Below are positions 23,131-34,291 of a stretch of DNA of 64,000 nt, piece by piece. Origin of the DNA: Sisyra terminalis (taxonomy: Eukaryota > Arthropoda > Insecta > Neuroptera > Sisyridae). The stretch covers positions 50,478,630-50,542,629 of the forward strand of contig OY292274.1 in the NCBI GenBank assembly GCA_958496175.1, written 5' to 3'. How positions within the stretch are numbered: the stretch's first letter is position 1; every line of letters starts with the position of its first letter. Made by a program: the position numbers and the translations under genes. The notes beneath the pieces were generated by a model. The model made no database searches. It had not been told where the DNA came from and saw only the letters and a program-made list of their open reading frames with translations.

Positions 23131-26100
23131 TTATACTCAAAAGTCTTAAGCAGTTAGCTTGTAAAATAGCTTAGCAATAATGAAAAAAAGTTTAGTACAA
23201 CTTAATTTAATTTATTGAGCCTTCATAAAATTAATTTATAAAAATGATCTTTAGACATTTGGGTTCAGAGGAATAGAGTATTTAGATGAATTCTGGTCAT
23301 TTTTTTGGACTGGTTTTGCTCTAGATTTTGTTCTTTTACTGTAATTTAATAATAGATGTAACCCTTGTTTAGATGTTTATGGAGTTCGAAAAGTGAGTCC
23401 AAAAATAAAAGTGCCAAAAGAGGTAAAAGTATCAAAATCATTTTGAACTACGTTTCATCAATATGTAGGAGAATGAACCTAATATTTTGAATGATGATTT
23501 TAATACCAAAAAGTTTGCCCCGTATGTCTTTAAAATTAAATTAATTTGTAAGAGTAATAACAATAATAATTACATTTTAATAGCTATAATAATCGAAGTT
23601 GTAACATTTCTCGAAAACTTATAAACAAAAGAAAATAATACAATTATAATAATATAGTATTGTCTGGCTAATGTGTACTTTCTTATTAGAATATCGTAAA
23701 AAATTTTGAAAGTGAATAAGACTGTTTTCTGCTTTAAGTAGTAATCGTTGCCAAATGAATTTTACTTTGGGACATTGTAATAAAACGTTAGTTCAGTTCC
23801 TGCACTCTAATCTTATACAGTGTAAAGTACGATATTGTTTTTTAATTTTTTATATATTTTTTTTCTGTCTACAGTTGCCGCTTATCTGCAATGAAAATGC
23901 AGAAATTTTAATTTTGATTATTTAGAATGCCACATAAAATATTGAACTTGTAAAATAGAAATTGAATAACCAAAGTTTCATTAGATTTCTTATATCTTTT
24001 GACATCTTTAGATTTTATTTTATAAATTTAGTAACGTTTTTACTCTATTGCCAAAAATTCAAAATTGAAAAATTTCACCATTATGAAACCATTATTCTTC
24101 TTTGAAAAAAATTCAGGCAGCGACCATTTTCATAAAAGTGTTAGATTTAACGTAACTGGTTTATAAAACTAAAGCTAATTAAACTAATTAGCAAATGCAG
24201 ACTTTTATTTTGATTCAACAACCCTTAATCATTTTGCATTGATACTTCACAACAAGAAATGAATATATCCTTGAGCTATAAAAAATCCAATTAAAGGCGT
24301 TTTAATTAAAACAAAAAAATGCAAAAAATAAATATTTTCTTTGAGTAGGTAATAATAAGTATCGATCTCCTGCTTTGCGAACGTTGAATAAAAAAAAAGT
24401 ACTTCTCTATAATTTACGCTTGTTATTTACTTATCAGACTGCAGCTTAGTATGCATTTTTTAAATTTCAGGAAATCAAATGGAATGTTAATTAACAGTAA
24501 CTATTACACAGTTATAAATAAAAGTGTTTAATTAAGCAAATTACGACGTAATATTACATCATATGTTTCTAGTTTTCAACGCTTTTTGCTGCTCGTATCA
24601 AAATTTAAATCAGCATAAATCAATTTCCTGGTGTTTCGTTTTATTTTTTACAAGAAATATTTTCCAATTTCACGTAATGGCTAATCGGCTGTATTTGAAG
24701 GTAATATTTTGCTTTGAGGAAATAGAAAATAAAAGTCAAAGACAAATTGTGCCTAAGAATAAATTGAGCATAAAATAGAATAGGTTATAAACCGCTTTTA
24801 AGTTTTCGATTGTATTGTTTTCTTTGTAGCTATCGTAAAGAGGTAAGGAGGCATAAAAAAGGAAAAATGGGATATAGAAAAAGGCCTTTTTGCAGAAAAA
24901 AAAAGTAAACGATAAGATTGAATATCACGGAGTTGGCATATTTTGCAATTCTTACACATACGGTTAAATAAATGTTACGATTATAGTTTTCAGTTTGAGC
25001 ACGTACAAGTTGAAATATCAAATTTTACTTCTAGATATTTTAATGGAAAGATTCATAAACTTTAATCAAATTATTTTTTTCTTTCTAATTAAAATGAAAA
25101 TTTGCTTTCGTTTTATTAAAGTAAAAGGATGTATTAAATTATAAGAATATTATAATGTAGGGAACATTAATTTTAATGACCGAAAATAGCAGGACAAAAG
25201 TTGTAAGGCATTTCAAGTGTGATATGTGGCATTTGGCTCGGTCCTATATTTTAAACGTAAACAATGTAGTCTATGTATAACACAAAGTACATAGTCCTTT
25301 GTGGAATGTATTTAGTAGGCTTCATAGTGATAGTCTTGGAGCTGCCAGAGCCTTTGAAGGGTTCACTATTAAAACAAATTAATGATGGTGAAATGTTTCA
25401 CCGATGTACAGACGAACGATATATTAAAATCCAGACGCACCAATATTGAGCCACCAATTTTGAGAAATTTACTATTTGCCTCAATTTATGTCTACGGTGA
25501 ATAGTGTGTGCTAATAATTTGAAAAAGAGCTTCACAAGAGTAATTTGTGTACACAAGATAATACTATATATGATATGAGATAATAGTTTGAATAGAGAAG
25601 TAAAAAGCTCTTATAATATGTATCTCACCAACAAGTACAATGTTCTCCAATTCATACTAACAATAAATGTACCCGTATGTCTTTTATGGTATACTTGCTG
25701 CCTAGAATTCATTTTTTTAATCCGTAGTTATATTTGAAATTCTAATTTTTAGTTCAAAATTAAATTTTCACTGGACATAAAATATACATAAGCATTTGTT
25801 TCACGATGTTTTTTTTTCAACTTATTCCGTTTTATTTAGATTAGAATCAATATTGTTTCCCAAGTAAAATGAAAAGAAAATAGGGCCGGCACTCCAAATA
25901 TATAATTAGGAGATAAAAAAACAGTGTAAATGGTCATGAAAAGTATCGTTAGATATGTTAAGAAACTTGGTTTAAATCACAAGATGGCCATGAAATTCAA
26001 ATTTTGATTTGGAACGATGGCAATGAATTTAATAGTGCAAACAATGAAAATAACAAAATTATTTTCTTTATTATTATTGAAAATAGAACAAATAATAATT

Positions 26101-26133
26101 TATTTAATCATTATTTAGCCGATCGTCGACCTA
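23131..26133. other. AT-rich non-coding stretch
   Basis: No gene recognised. A perfect 8-bp stem, GCTAATTA-AAC-TAATTAGC, is at 24174-24192, and a 7-bp stem CTATGTA/TACATAG near 25270-25295. Confidence 0.6.
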
Positions 26134-26220
26134 TAAAGTTATTATACCAAGTTTCTCAAAAGTAAAGTTATTGTACCAAGTTTGTCAAAAATAAAGTTAT
26201 TGTACCAAATTTACCATAAA
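26134..26220. repeat. Tandem repeat, 29-bp period, three copies
   Basis: The unit TAAAGTTATTGTACCAAGTT plus about 9 bases starts at 26134, 26163 and 26192. Copies 1 and 2 differ at a few positions, and copy 3 decays at its end. It is directly followed by the palindromic doublet. Confidence 0.8.
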
Positions 26221-26223
26221 GAA

Positions 26224-26252
26224 TCACTCAAGTGATCGAAACACTCAAGTGA
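26224..26252. repeat. Palindromic doublet CACTCAAGTGA
   Basis: CACTCAAGTGA occurs at 26225-26235 and again at 26242-26252. Each copy is itself a near-palindrome (CACT-CA-AGTG). Spacing is 17 bp. The pattern looks like a paired binding site or decayed repeat; no gene is nearby to support either. Confidence 0.5.
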
Positions 26253-26310
26253 GATTAATTTTTTGCTTGAGAAAATAAACAGGACAGATTGAAATTAAAA
26301 GCAATCCTTA

Positions 26311-26340
26311 AATCAAATCCTACATTATTAGGATTTGATT
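26311..26340. repeat. 12-bp perfect stem-loop
   Basis: AATCAAATCCTA (26311-26322) and TAGGATTTGATT (26329-26340) are exact complements with a 6-nt loop CATTAT. There is no U-run or gene context to call it a terminator, and this is eukaryotic DNA. Confidence 0.65.
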
Positions 26341-26379
26341 CTTTTCTAAAATCAACGTTTTAAATATTTTAACTCGAAT

Positions 26380-26490
26380 AAGGGGCCGTTTATAAAAAAG
26401 TTCTTGCACAAGAGAGTGTAAGAGTATCACTTAGACTTAGAGTGACAAGAAATTTACGAGGGATCGAGAGGTCTAAGGAAACGTAGGGAT
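26380..26490. mobile_element. Possible MITE end (AGGGGCCGTT type)
   Basis: AATAAGGGGCCGTTTATAAA followed by AGTGACAAGAAATTTACGAG and GGTCTAAGG resembles an invertebrate MITE type that begins AGGGGCCGTTCATAAATTACG. The opposite end is not seen and no duplication is evident. Recognition is from memory only. Confidence 0.3.
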
Positions 26491-29400
26491 TGTAGTTCTT
26501 TTAACAATTTACTTTAATGTTTTTCATGACATTTTTTTCATAATTCTCATAGGATAGAAAATCATTCATTTTAAATTAAACATAATTAGTTATGAGGTTG
26601 GTTTATCTTTTCTGGCGTAATATTAATAGGAAAATAGTCCCAAAAGATATGATGCAGCCTGAAGAAGGTTGGAAACATGAATATTCATAAAAACGAAATT
26701 TTGAGTGACGTATTTTGCGTTGACGTAGTTTTATTATTTAGTGAATAACCAGCTTTCGAAAAATATTTTCAAATAGTGTTTTGATTTACAAAGTTTACTA
26801 GCAATATTGAAATAAAAATCCGAATTATAATATGTCACTAAGAAGAAGCCACGGGCTCGGTTGGTTAACAATGCCAATGGTAGGCTTTTAGTGGAATATT
26901 GAACAAGAAATCAAAATGAGGTGTAAAACTGCAGAATTATAATTTTTTTTGCTTTTTTATTTAAAAAAATGCCATCATAGTAAAAAAAAAACATTCAATT
27001 AGCTAAATTACTTATTTTTAATTCTTATTTACCTACATACCTCGGTAAAAATAAATTTTGGTTTCTATTTACTAATAAAGGTTTGATTGCAAAAATATAG
27101 GAGAAAAGTTCTTTTTATAAAATTGCTAGTTAAAGTAAATAGCTTCAATATTGAGATTGGTTAAAGAAAGTCAATGCTTTTATTTACTCTTGCATCATTT
27201 TTATTTCATTACTCGAATAAGTTGGTTTTCGGTAAACCAGCATTGCCAAGAATATCAAATGCACATATTGACTCGCAAAAATGTTAGACGAATAAAATTC
27301 CTACTTTTTTTCAACAACTATATTCAATTTTGCACAGACTTTAAAAGCGGAACATAAACTGCAGAGTTTTATCAAATATCTAACGTTCATCGAAATTATT
27401 TTATGTATGAAGAATTTGAAAAGTTGGTGTTTTTCTTAGAATCATCAAATAATATCTAGAACGAAGGTAGGTAACAGCTCCGCACTTTCGCAGTTTTGTA
27501 ATGTGAAGCGTGTATTTGTTAGTAGGTCGATATATAAATTTATGACGGGCGGTTCTACACCACACATACCTATACAAACAAACGGGAAGGAACGGGATAA
27601 AATGGAATAGACATGGAAAGAAAGGAAGGATATTCTACCTTCAATCTTTAGATTTGGTTTATACTATAATTTATATCTGTACTTAGTTCCAGGAGCTACA
27701 CGTTAATGCGAAAACCCTCTTTTTAACAGCAGAAATCATTTTGTCGTTGGCTAGTTTTTGTGAGTTTTTCCGTTTTTTGTGAATTTTAACATCGAACTGG
27801 ATTTTAACGGTATGGTTTTTTTCTTAACTAAACGGCAAATCTACCGCTTTGAAATTTTCCGTTTTTTTTTTTTGCATCGGATATTTACTTTCTTTTTATA
27901 TTCAGCAGTGGAGGTCGTCGTGAGCCCTTATAAATCCGTAATTGATTCAATAAAAGAAATATTATTTACCGTCAGCAATAATATGATGCGTGCAAATTCC
28001 CAATGTGATTTTGTTAAACCAATTTATTTAGTGAAAATCTAGACGTCCGCGTTGTTTGCATTCCGAGGTAATTCCTGTTCTGTACCGATCTGAATCCATA
28101 AACCGGGAAAATGTAATAAAAGAAGACACGTACGAATATAAAAATGAAAACGTAAACAAACATGTCAATTTCACGCATTTCAAAATTTCAGAATATTTGC
28201 CTCAATCAGGCACGTGTTACACGTGTAAACCTCAAACTGATGTAAAATTTTATATGAAAAATTCGTGCTTGCGGCAAGTTGAAAATCTCTTCAACAAAAG
28301 TCTAACTCACTTTACAATTTCCTAGACACAATAAAAATATGAGACAATGGATCCAATTTCATAAACCATTACAACTTTTATGCATGCATGTGTTGTTGCA
28401 ATTTTCAATAACATCAATTTCCTAAGACATTACATCAATATGACAAAATACATCAAGTGATTTGCATTCAACATCAATACATTTGTATAGCCTCTATTTG
28501 TTTATAAAAAATAGCACCCATTTAAGAAAACATCAAATTTGAACAGTTTTGCAGCAAATAGCAGTTTTAAGAAAATGGAGCGATTTCACTAAAGCTAGAA
28601 TTGCATAAAAGTTTTCAATGTTTAGCTCATGAACAATTCTCGGAAGAAGCATTGCATTTAAGGCAAGTTTATTTCCAGCAAATATCCGCTCCTTAGTTTA
28701 TTTTGCAAGCAGAAATCAAATTTCATAGTTGAGCTACAATTAGAGTAACTTTAGTAATACAGGTAAAACGAGTTGTTTGTAATTAAAACTGTGTATTTAT
28801 TTTTCAAAGATTATAAAACTAGATTAATTATTATCCTTAGTTTCGTATTTTCTTAAATGCTTGATATTTCTTTGATTTTGCTAATTAAATTTCAAGTTAT
28901 TATCTGTGTATTTAAAATAAACGCAGTTCTTCATTTGAGGAAACTCGAAGTAATGTTGTACACATTTATTCTGATAATAACAATATGCAATTAAATTGCT
29001 TTAAACATTTAAGTATTTTATTATGTTATCAAATAATTGACTAACAATTAAAATTAACCATATAGGTTACTTGTCGAAGACATGATACCATAGCTAATAA
29101 TTCCAAATAAAACATATTCGCACCAATGTACATGCAAAAATATGCGTATTCCAAGAAAACTTGATCAGATATTTACTCTAAGCTCATCAGTTTACTATTT
29201 GTGAGCCTTATAATAAGATTATTTAGTTCGAGTATGTTACAAATTTGGGAAAATGTTCCATTTTAAAGTGAAGAACTTTAGGATAACAATTTACTCGCAT
29301 GAAAAATATCATCAAAATTATTATAACTGTATTTTTTTTCAAATACGGAGTTTTTAAATTTTGATTAACTTTGTTACTTTGTCTACGTATTTTTCTTGTT

Positions 29401-32400
29401 CTTTTAGTGCCCCTTCAACTATGAAGATTGGCGATAATTATGACTAATTTGGTTTTCGATACAGCAGCGCGGAAGAATCCTCTAGTGCTTTTTTCGAAAG
29501 TTCCTAATGCCTACGTATACTTAGAAGTAACTATTTATCTTATGCTATTTTTTCTTCTGTGGGTACTTACGTAGAGAACTGCGATGAAATTAAAAAAAAA
29601 TAGAAAACAGATAAACAATGTATCAGAAAAAATAAGTCATTAAATCAATTATTTTTGTATTCAATAAATGGAAAATGTAGTACTACAGTCTGATCCAGAA
29701 TAAGCACACTTAAGCAAAAATTTGGAACTATTATATGGAGCATGATTTATATTAAGTACATATATTGTTCTGTCCACTTCTGCATGAAATATTATTTGAA
29801 CCTAATTCTGTAGTGGCTATGAAATGAACAAGGCAATAATTAAATTTATTGATTTGATACGGAAAATATTAGTTATTAGTTGATATTATGCAGTATTATG
29901 AAGGGCCAGAGAACCAAGTATTATGAATCAACCAGAACAGCACAACTATGTATACCTAAGAGAGATTACATAGAATGGAACTCCAATATCTAGAAGGATT
30001 ATTACTCCAGCAAATGAACGTGAAAATTAATTATTAATTATTTTATATGTATTATAAATACTTATATCATTTACACAATCTTCAAAGATTTTACAAATGC
30101 AATTGTAACAAGGAAAGAACTGTAAGTCTCAACTGATGTAAAGATGAACTTATAAGACGACGAATACACATCACAACATTAACCATAACATCTTTCAATA
30201 ATAATAATATAATTATAATTACAGCTATGAATTTTAAAACAAAAATATAACAATTTGAGTTTCCATGTCGTAAGCTTTTTCCCATAATCCATCTTATTGT
30301 TTCTTACGTTTAATTTTCTCACTTTTCAGAACTATGCAACAATAACAAATATGAAATATAAAAGTTTATATATAAAAAGACAAAATGCAAGAGTGATGTC
30401 TGTATGGTACACGGCATGAAATTTAAACGGGTTAATCATGCATTATTGCTATACTGCATAAATTCTTTTCAAAACTGTTTTTTTTAATCTTGATGGTAGA
30501 AAACATCAATCAATAATTAATAGAAGATTTTAAAAAAATTATAGAAATTCATTTAATAACTTTTTACTTGCTTTTTAAAATCATTTTTCGAAGGTATGAT
30601 TTAAAAAAATTATGACGTTATTTTACCGCACATTGGACAGGTATACCGAAATTAATCTACATATATATGGTTACGATTTTGCTCAATAATATTGGTTTCA
30701 CGGGTTCGTCGAATTTGTGTTTTAATATAAACAACAATATCAAGTTATTTTATTATACAAGTTTATTTAATTATTTCACAAATCGATAGTTAAAATACAA
30801 TAGGTATTGCGAAGGATGTTACGGGTTACTTCAGGAGGAGTTTATTTTAAAACTTAATTTAATAATTTACATCCATTATGGTATAGACTAGCAGACCAAC
30901 GTTTATCGAGTACAGCTAAAAGTATATCATTAAATTTAGTGTAAGAAAGTACGAAAATGTTAATGATTAATTTATTTTTATATTATGAATTAATAATTGA
31001 GGAAATCTAAAGATTCAAACTGAACTTTTACGAACAAAAGGGAGTTGCTCGTTCAAGCTTTATTAAAAAATGAATTATAAATAGCGAAGAACAAGAATCA
31101 TAACACAATTGAAAATTTATATTTTATGCTTGTTAATTAAAATTAATTTTGCTGATTTCAAGATTATTAATCAACGAAAAATATTTGAAAATTTTGAATA
31201 ATGAGTTGAATATAAAAAAACCGCTGACGTTCGTTGTAATTTTTACTAAAAAAAGGAGTTCTTATCGGTTGATTGAAGGATTTTAATGATATTGATATCA
31301 ATCATGTTTTTTTTTTTTTGGAAAAAAATCAAAACGTAGAAATTGAATCGTTTTAATGTTGACAAAAGTTAAAATAAACTTTTTCTCTTATATATCCATC
31401 GTGGAAATAGAAGCAATAAAATCAATTGTAATATATATTTTTCGCAAACGTTTACATGCATAGAAGTAGATCACAAGATATATCAAATTAGTGAAACTTT
31501 TTATCTTTATACGAATTGCGTTCCAACTATCATTCGTAGTTTTTTATGGAAAGCCTATATTTCAAACTTTCAAATATCAGATTAAGCTGTAGAAATTTTT
31601 TCGATTGTGTTCAAATTTTTTCTATTATAAATGAATTATGACATCGTTTTCTAGACGTTGACGAAAAAACATCAATCAATATTTATTACAGTTTAATCTG
31701 AATCACATCACAAAAATGTTGAACGTTAAATTTGTAACGCACGAAAATGCGATGTAAATCATATTATGTGCAGTCAAATAACAGTTTCGAGAAAAAAAAT
31801 TATAAAAGCTAGTAAAAATAAAATAGCTTTCTTATGTAATTGATATCATTCCTTTTGGTATTTTTAGCCAAGAGAAAATATAGGGTCAAAGTTATAACGA
31901 TTTAATATTCTCAATGTAAAACTGCTTTGACATCACCGAATACTAAAAGTGTTTTTTCTTATTTTTTATTTATAAAACATATTTAATACTGTAGAAACTT
32001 TACTATATGTAAAAGAAAATCAATGACGTAAAATATCTCCCATGGTAGATAAAAATGAAAAAATGAATCGAGGAATTAATTTGATTGTTAATATTTCAAA
32101 ATCATTTAGATTATTTTAATGCTTAAAGTACTAAGTTGATGAAATCAAATACCAAATATTATGATGTCTTACAATTATTTTAATCCAAATAAAAATGTTT
32201 CTTTCATATTTGGTATAAAGATAATGCTTTAAAAAATAGAAGCGATGAATTACAAGTGTTTCAATGAAAGATCATAATTTTTAATTCAGCGGTTTCTTTG
32301 CCATTATTTTCAAAAAAGAACTTGTTTATGATTTAATGAAAAAGGTCAGGAGATTAGCGTAACCCTGCAATTCCTGCGCTGCATTAGTGTCAGATCGTTA

Positions 32401-33379
32401 AAAACTTTCCTATTTCAGTAATTTTTACAGAAAAAGTTGTAATTTTACGCAAACATCGCGAGAAACAACGTAAAGGAAGAGTAACAGGGTCATCGTGGAT
32501 TCGTATTTTTCGCTTTGTTACAAAGTATCTAATAAAAATGTCACTACGTTTTGTTCTATCTCCCATTCCCCATATTCATCTCATTTCCTACATAACATAT
32601 TACAAGAAGTTCAATGTTGTGAACATCCGGTGTGTTGTGAACTAGCCCTGTCTCATCCCAAAACCCATTTTGTTTCATATTATATCATTCGTCACATTTT
32701 CAAAAGTCTCTAATTCTGTCGTGTTCCTGGATTTGTCATTACACGTCTCGTTTGCCATTGATTGTTTGGGCCAAGTGTGAAAAATCGCTATTTATTTCAA
32801 TCAGTTCTCCTAACAGTTTAAACTAACATTCATTCACACTCAATTCGATATTTAAGGACGAGAGAATGAATTCTAAATTAGACTTTCAATGACTGACAAA
32901 TTTATATTTACATTCATTTTCAATTGGAAATGAGCGTTGAAATCTTTACCGTTCGCATAATGACTACTTCTAAAGATAATCTCGATAATTGAAGCCATCA
33001 TATGCATTCAACTGGTTATCTGATATATCTATAAAACATTCTGTGTTGATTCAAAAAATTACTGATTTTCGTAATGATAAAAGTGTGCATCGAAATAAAA
33101 ATAACGAATTGTTTTTAGAATTACAGTTGAATTTCAGTAGAAAGCGAGACATTATTCAAGAAAAAACAAGGATGAGTGACATATTAGTTGTGAGTTTAGT
33201 GTTAGACGATGTGGAAGCAAAATAAAAACGGTCATGCTATCAAGGAAAAAAGAATCTGGAACCTAATCCATACTTCCGGGATCAATTAAATGATATATAT
33301 GCTTTCTTTGAATAAGCCCTAATTGATGACAATAGACGGATTATATAGGAGATGGTAAGATTCGGGGATAAAATACCAC
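26491..33379. other. Mostly AT-rich non-coding stretch
   Basis: No gene recognised. Two successive open frames at 27779-28042 (87 codons) and 28056-28325 (89 codons, no ATG) lie in a slightly less AT-rich patch; the second has more Lys, Glu, Cys and Thr than chance frames but no motif. A T-run is at 31306-31319. Around 32460-32720 the DNA is again less AT-rich without identifiable content. Confidence 0.55.
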
Positions 33380-33731
33380 CGAATGGCTAGGTATGGTAAG
33401 GCCAGTAAGATACTGATAGCTCTGTGATAGATAATGGATTTGGCACTGGTATATACGACAAAACCCAAAAGTATGAACTTTTAATACTTTGGGAAAAGGA
33501 ATGCTATAAACCAAGCTGAAACGTATGTCGTGCTGGCTTTTGCGTAAGAATCTTTGGGGGGAGTGATTAAAAAGCAGAAAAGTCTATACATTCTCTGAAA
33601 ACATGGCAGTACTAAAAGAAATGATCAAGCCACAGGTCTAATACAAACTACAACTGAAGTTCCAACGTGTCCTTACTGATCTGATCACAAAAAATCAAGA
33701 AATATTAGGTCGAGTGTCGAAGCATAAGGCC

Positions 33732-33740
33732 ATATTGGGG
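33732..33740 (+). repeat. Left 9-bp target-site duplication of MITE
   Basis: ATATTGGGG, repeated exactly at 33852-33860. It encodes the Ile-Leu-Gly of the interrupted LINE frame. Confidence 0.85.
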
Positions 33741-33851
33741 CAAGGTTTATAAAATACACAGGTGGTCTCATGGTGGCTACGTGACGTATCCAGAAGAAAT
33801 TGACGTCATTTTTTTTTCTAATGGAGCAACCTGTGTAATTTACAAACCTTG
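33741..33851. mobile_element. 111-bp MITE nested in the LINE remnant
   Basis: The ends are CAAGGTTTATAAAATACACA at 33741 and, inverted, CAAGGTTTGTAAATTACACA from 33851. Over 23 bp the terminal repeats differ at two sites, with weaker pairing for 8 more. Flanking 9-bp repeats are perfect. Removing the element and one duplication copy restores the LINE reading frame without a shift, which proves it inserted into the LINE. The interior has TGACGT/TGACGTCA motifs and no coding capacity. A 9-bp duplication fits Mutator-like or Merlin-type transposases; hAT (8 bp) is less likely. Superfamily is not settled. Confidence 0.85.
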
Positions 33852-33860
33852 ATATTGGGG
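33852..33860 (+). repeat. Right 9-bp target-site duplication of MITE
   Basis: Second ATATTGGGG, followed directly by the resumed LINE frame (Asn-Glu-Asn). Confidence 0.85.
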
Positions 33861-34291
33861 AACGAAAACTCAAATGTTCTTTCTCGGAAGATAGCGATAC
33901 CATTCGTTGATTCAAAACCAATATTTGGGGTTTTGAAAGACAAAATCTATTGTAAGAAATCATCAAAAAGTGGTTTTATACTAATAATTGCTCCTTGTGT
34001 CACCAAAAGACAAAAACACAGCAAAAGAATGATAAAAAATTCTTTTCAAAATCTAACTGCAGCAATACTACCTTTAATTAATATCTGAAGCCAGGTCACC
34101 GAGGAGAAAGCATCTTTATTTCATTGAGGTACTATGGGACCCTCCAATATGCAAATTTTGTCAGACAAAGGATGAAACTGCCTTTCATATTTTATTGCTG
34201 AAGCATGCTCATTGCTCAGCTTACAAAAGGTAAAATAAAAACCAAAGGAACACAAAAATCGTCACTTTGTATAGTGCCTATAGATTCTTCC

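Larger units (their letters stand above)
33380..34291 (+). pseudogene. RNase H-containing LINE remnant (I-superfamily type)
   Basis: The first RNase H segment reads DSSVIDNGFGTGIYDKTQKY from 33415 (family DGS...GxG). After a frameshift INQAETYVVLAFA has the catalytic-type Glu (QAE at 33512-33520). VYTFSENMAVLKEM (33582 onward) matches the SDSQAALKAL block with Asp changed to Glu, and LITKNQEILGRVSKHKAILG matches the WVPGHxGIxGNExAD block, resuming after an inserted MITE as NENSNVLSRKIAIPF at 33861. The tail RRKHLYFIEVLWDPP then ICKFCQTKDETAFHIL (Cys-x2-Cys at 34150-34161, His at 34186) matches the TGH..L..HL...G....CR.C...EETA.H.L end of LINEs that carry RNase H. Stops, frameshifts and a missing RT domain show a dead 3' remnant. 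The 3' limit is approximate. Confidence 0.75.

Noticed and set aside
27779..28325. Two successive 87- and 89-codon frames
   Set aside because: Different frames, no shared motif, second lacks ATG; within chance expectation, so only noted in the region entry.
29681..29730. ACAGTCTGATCCAGAATAAG as a possible Tc1-like terminus
   Set aside because: No inverted partner found downstream and no TA-flanked second end.
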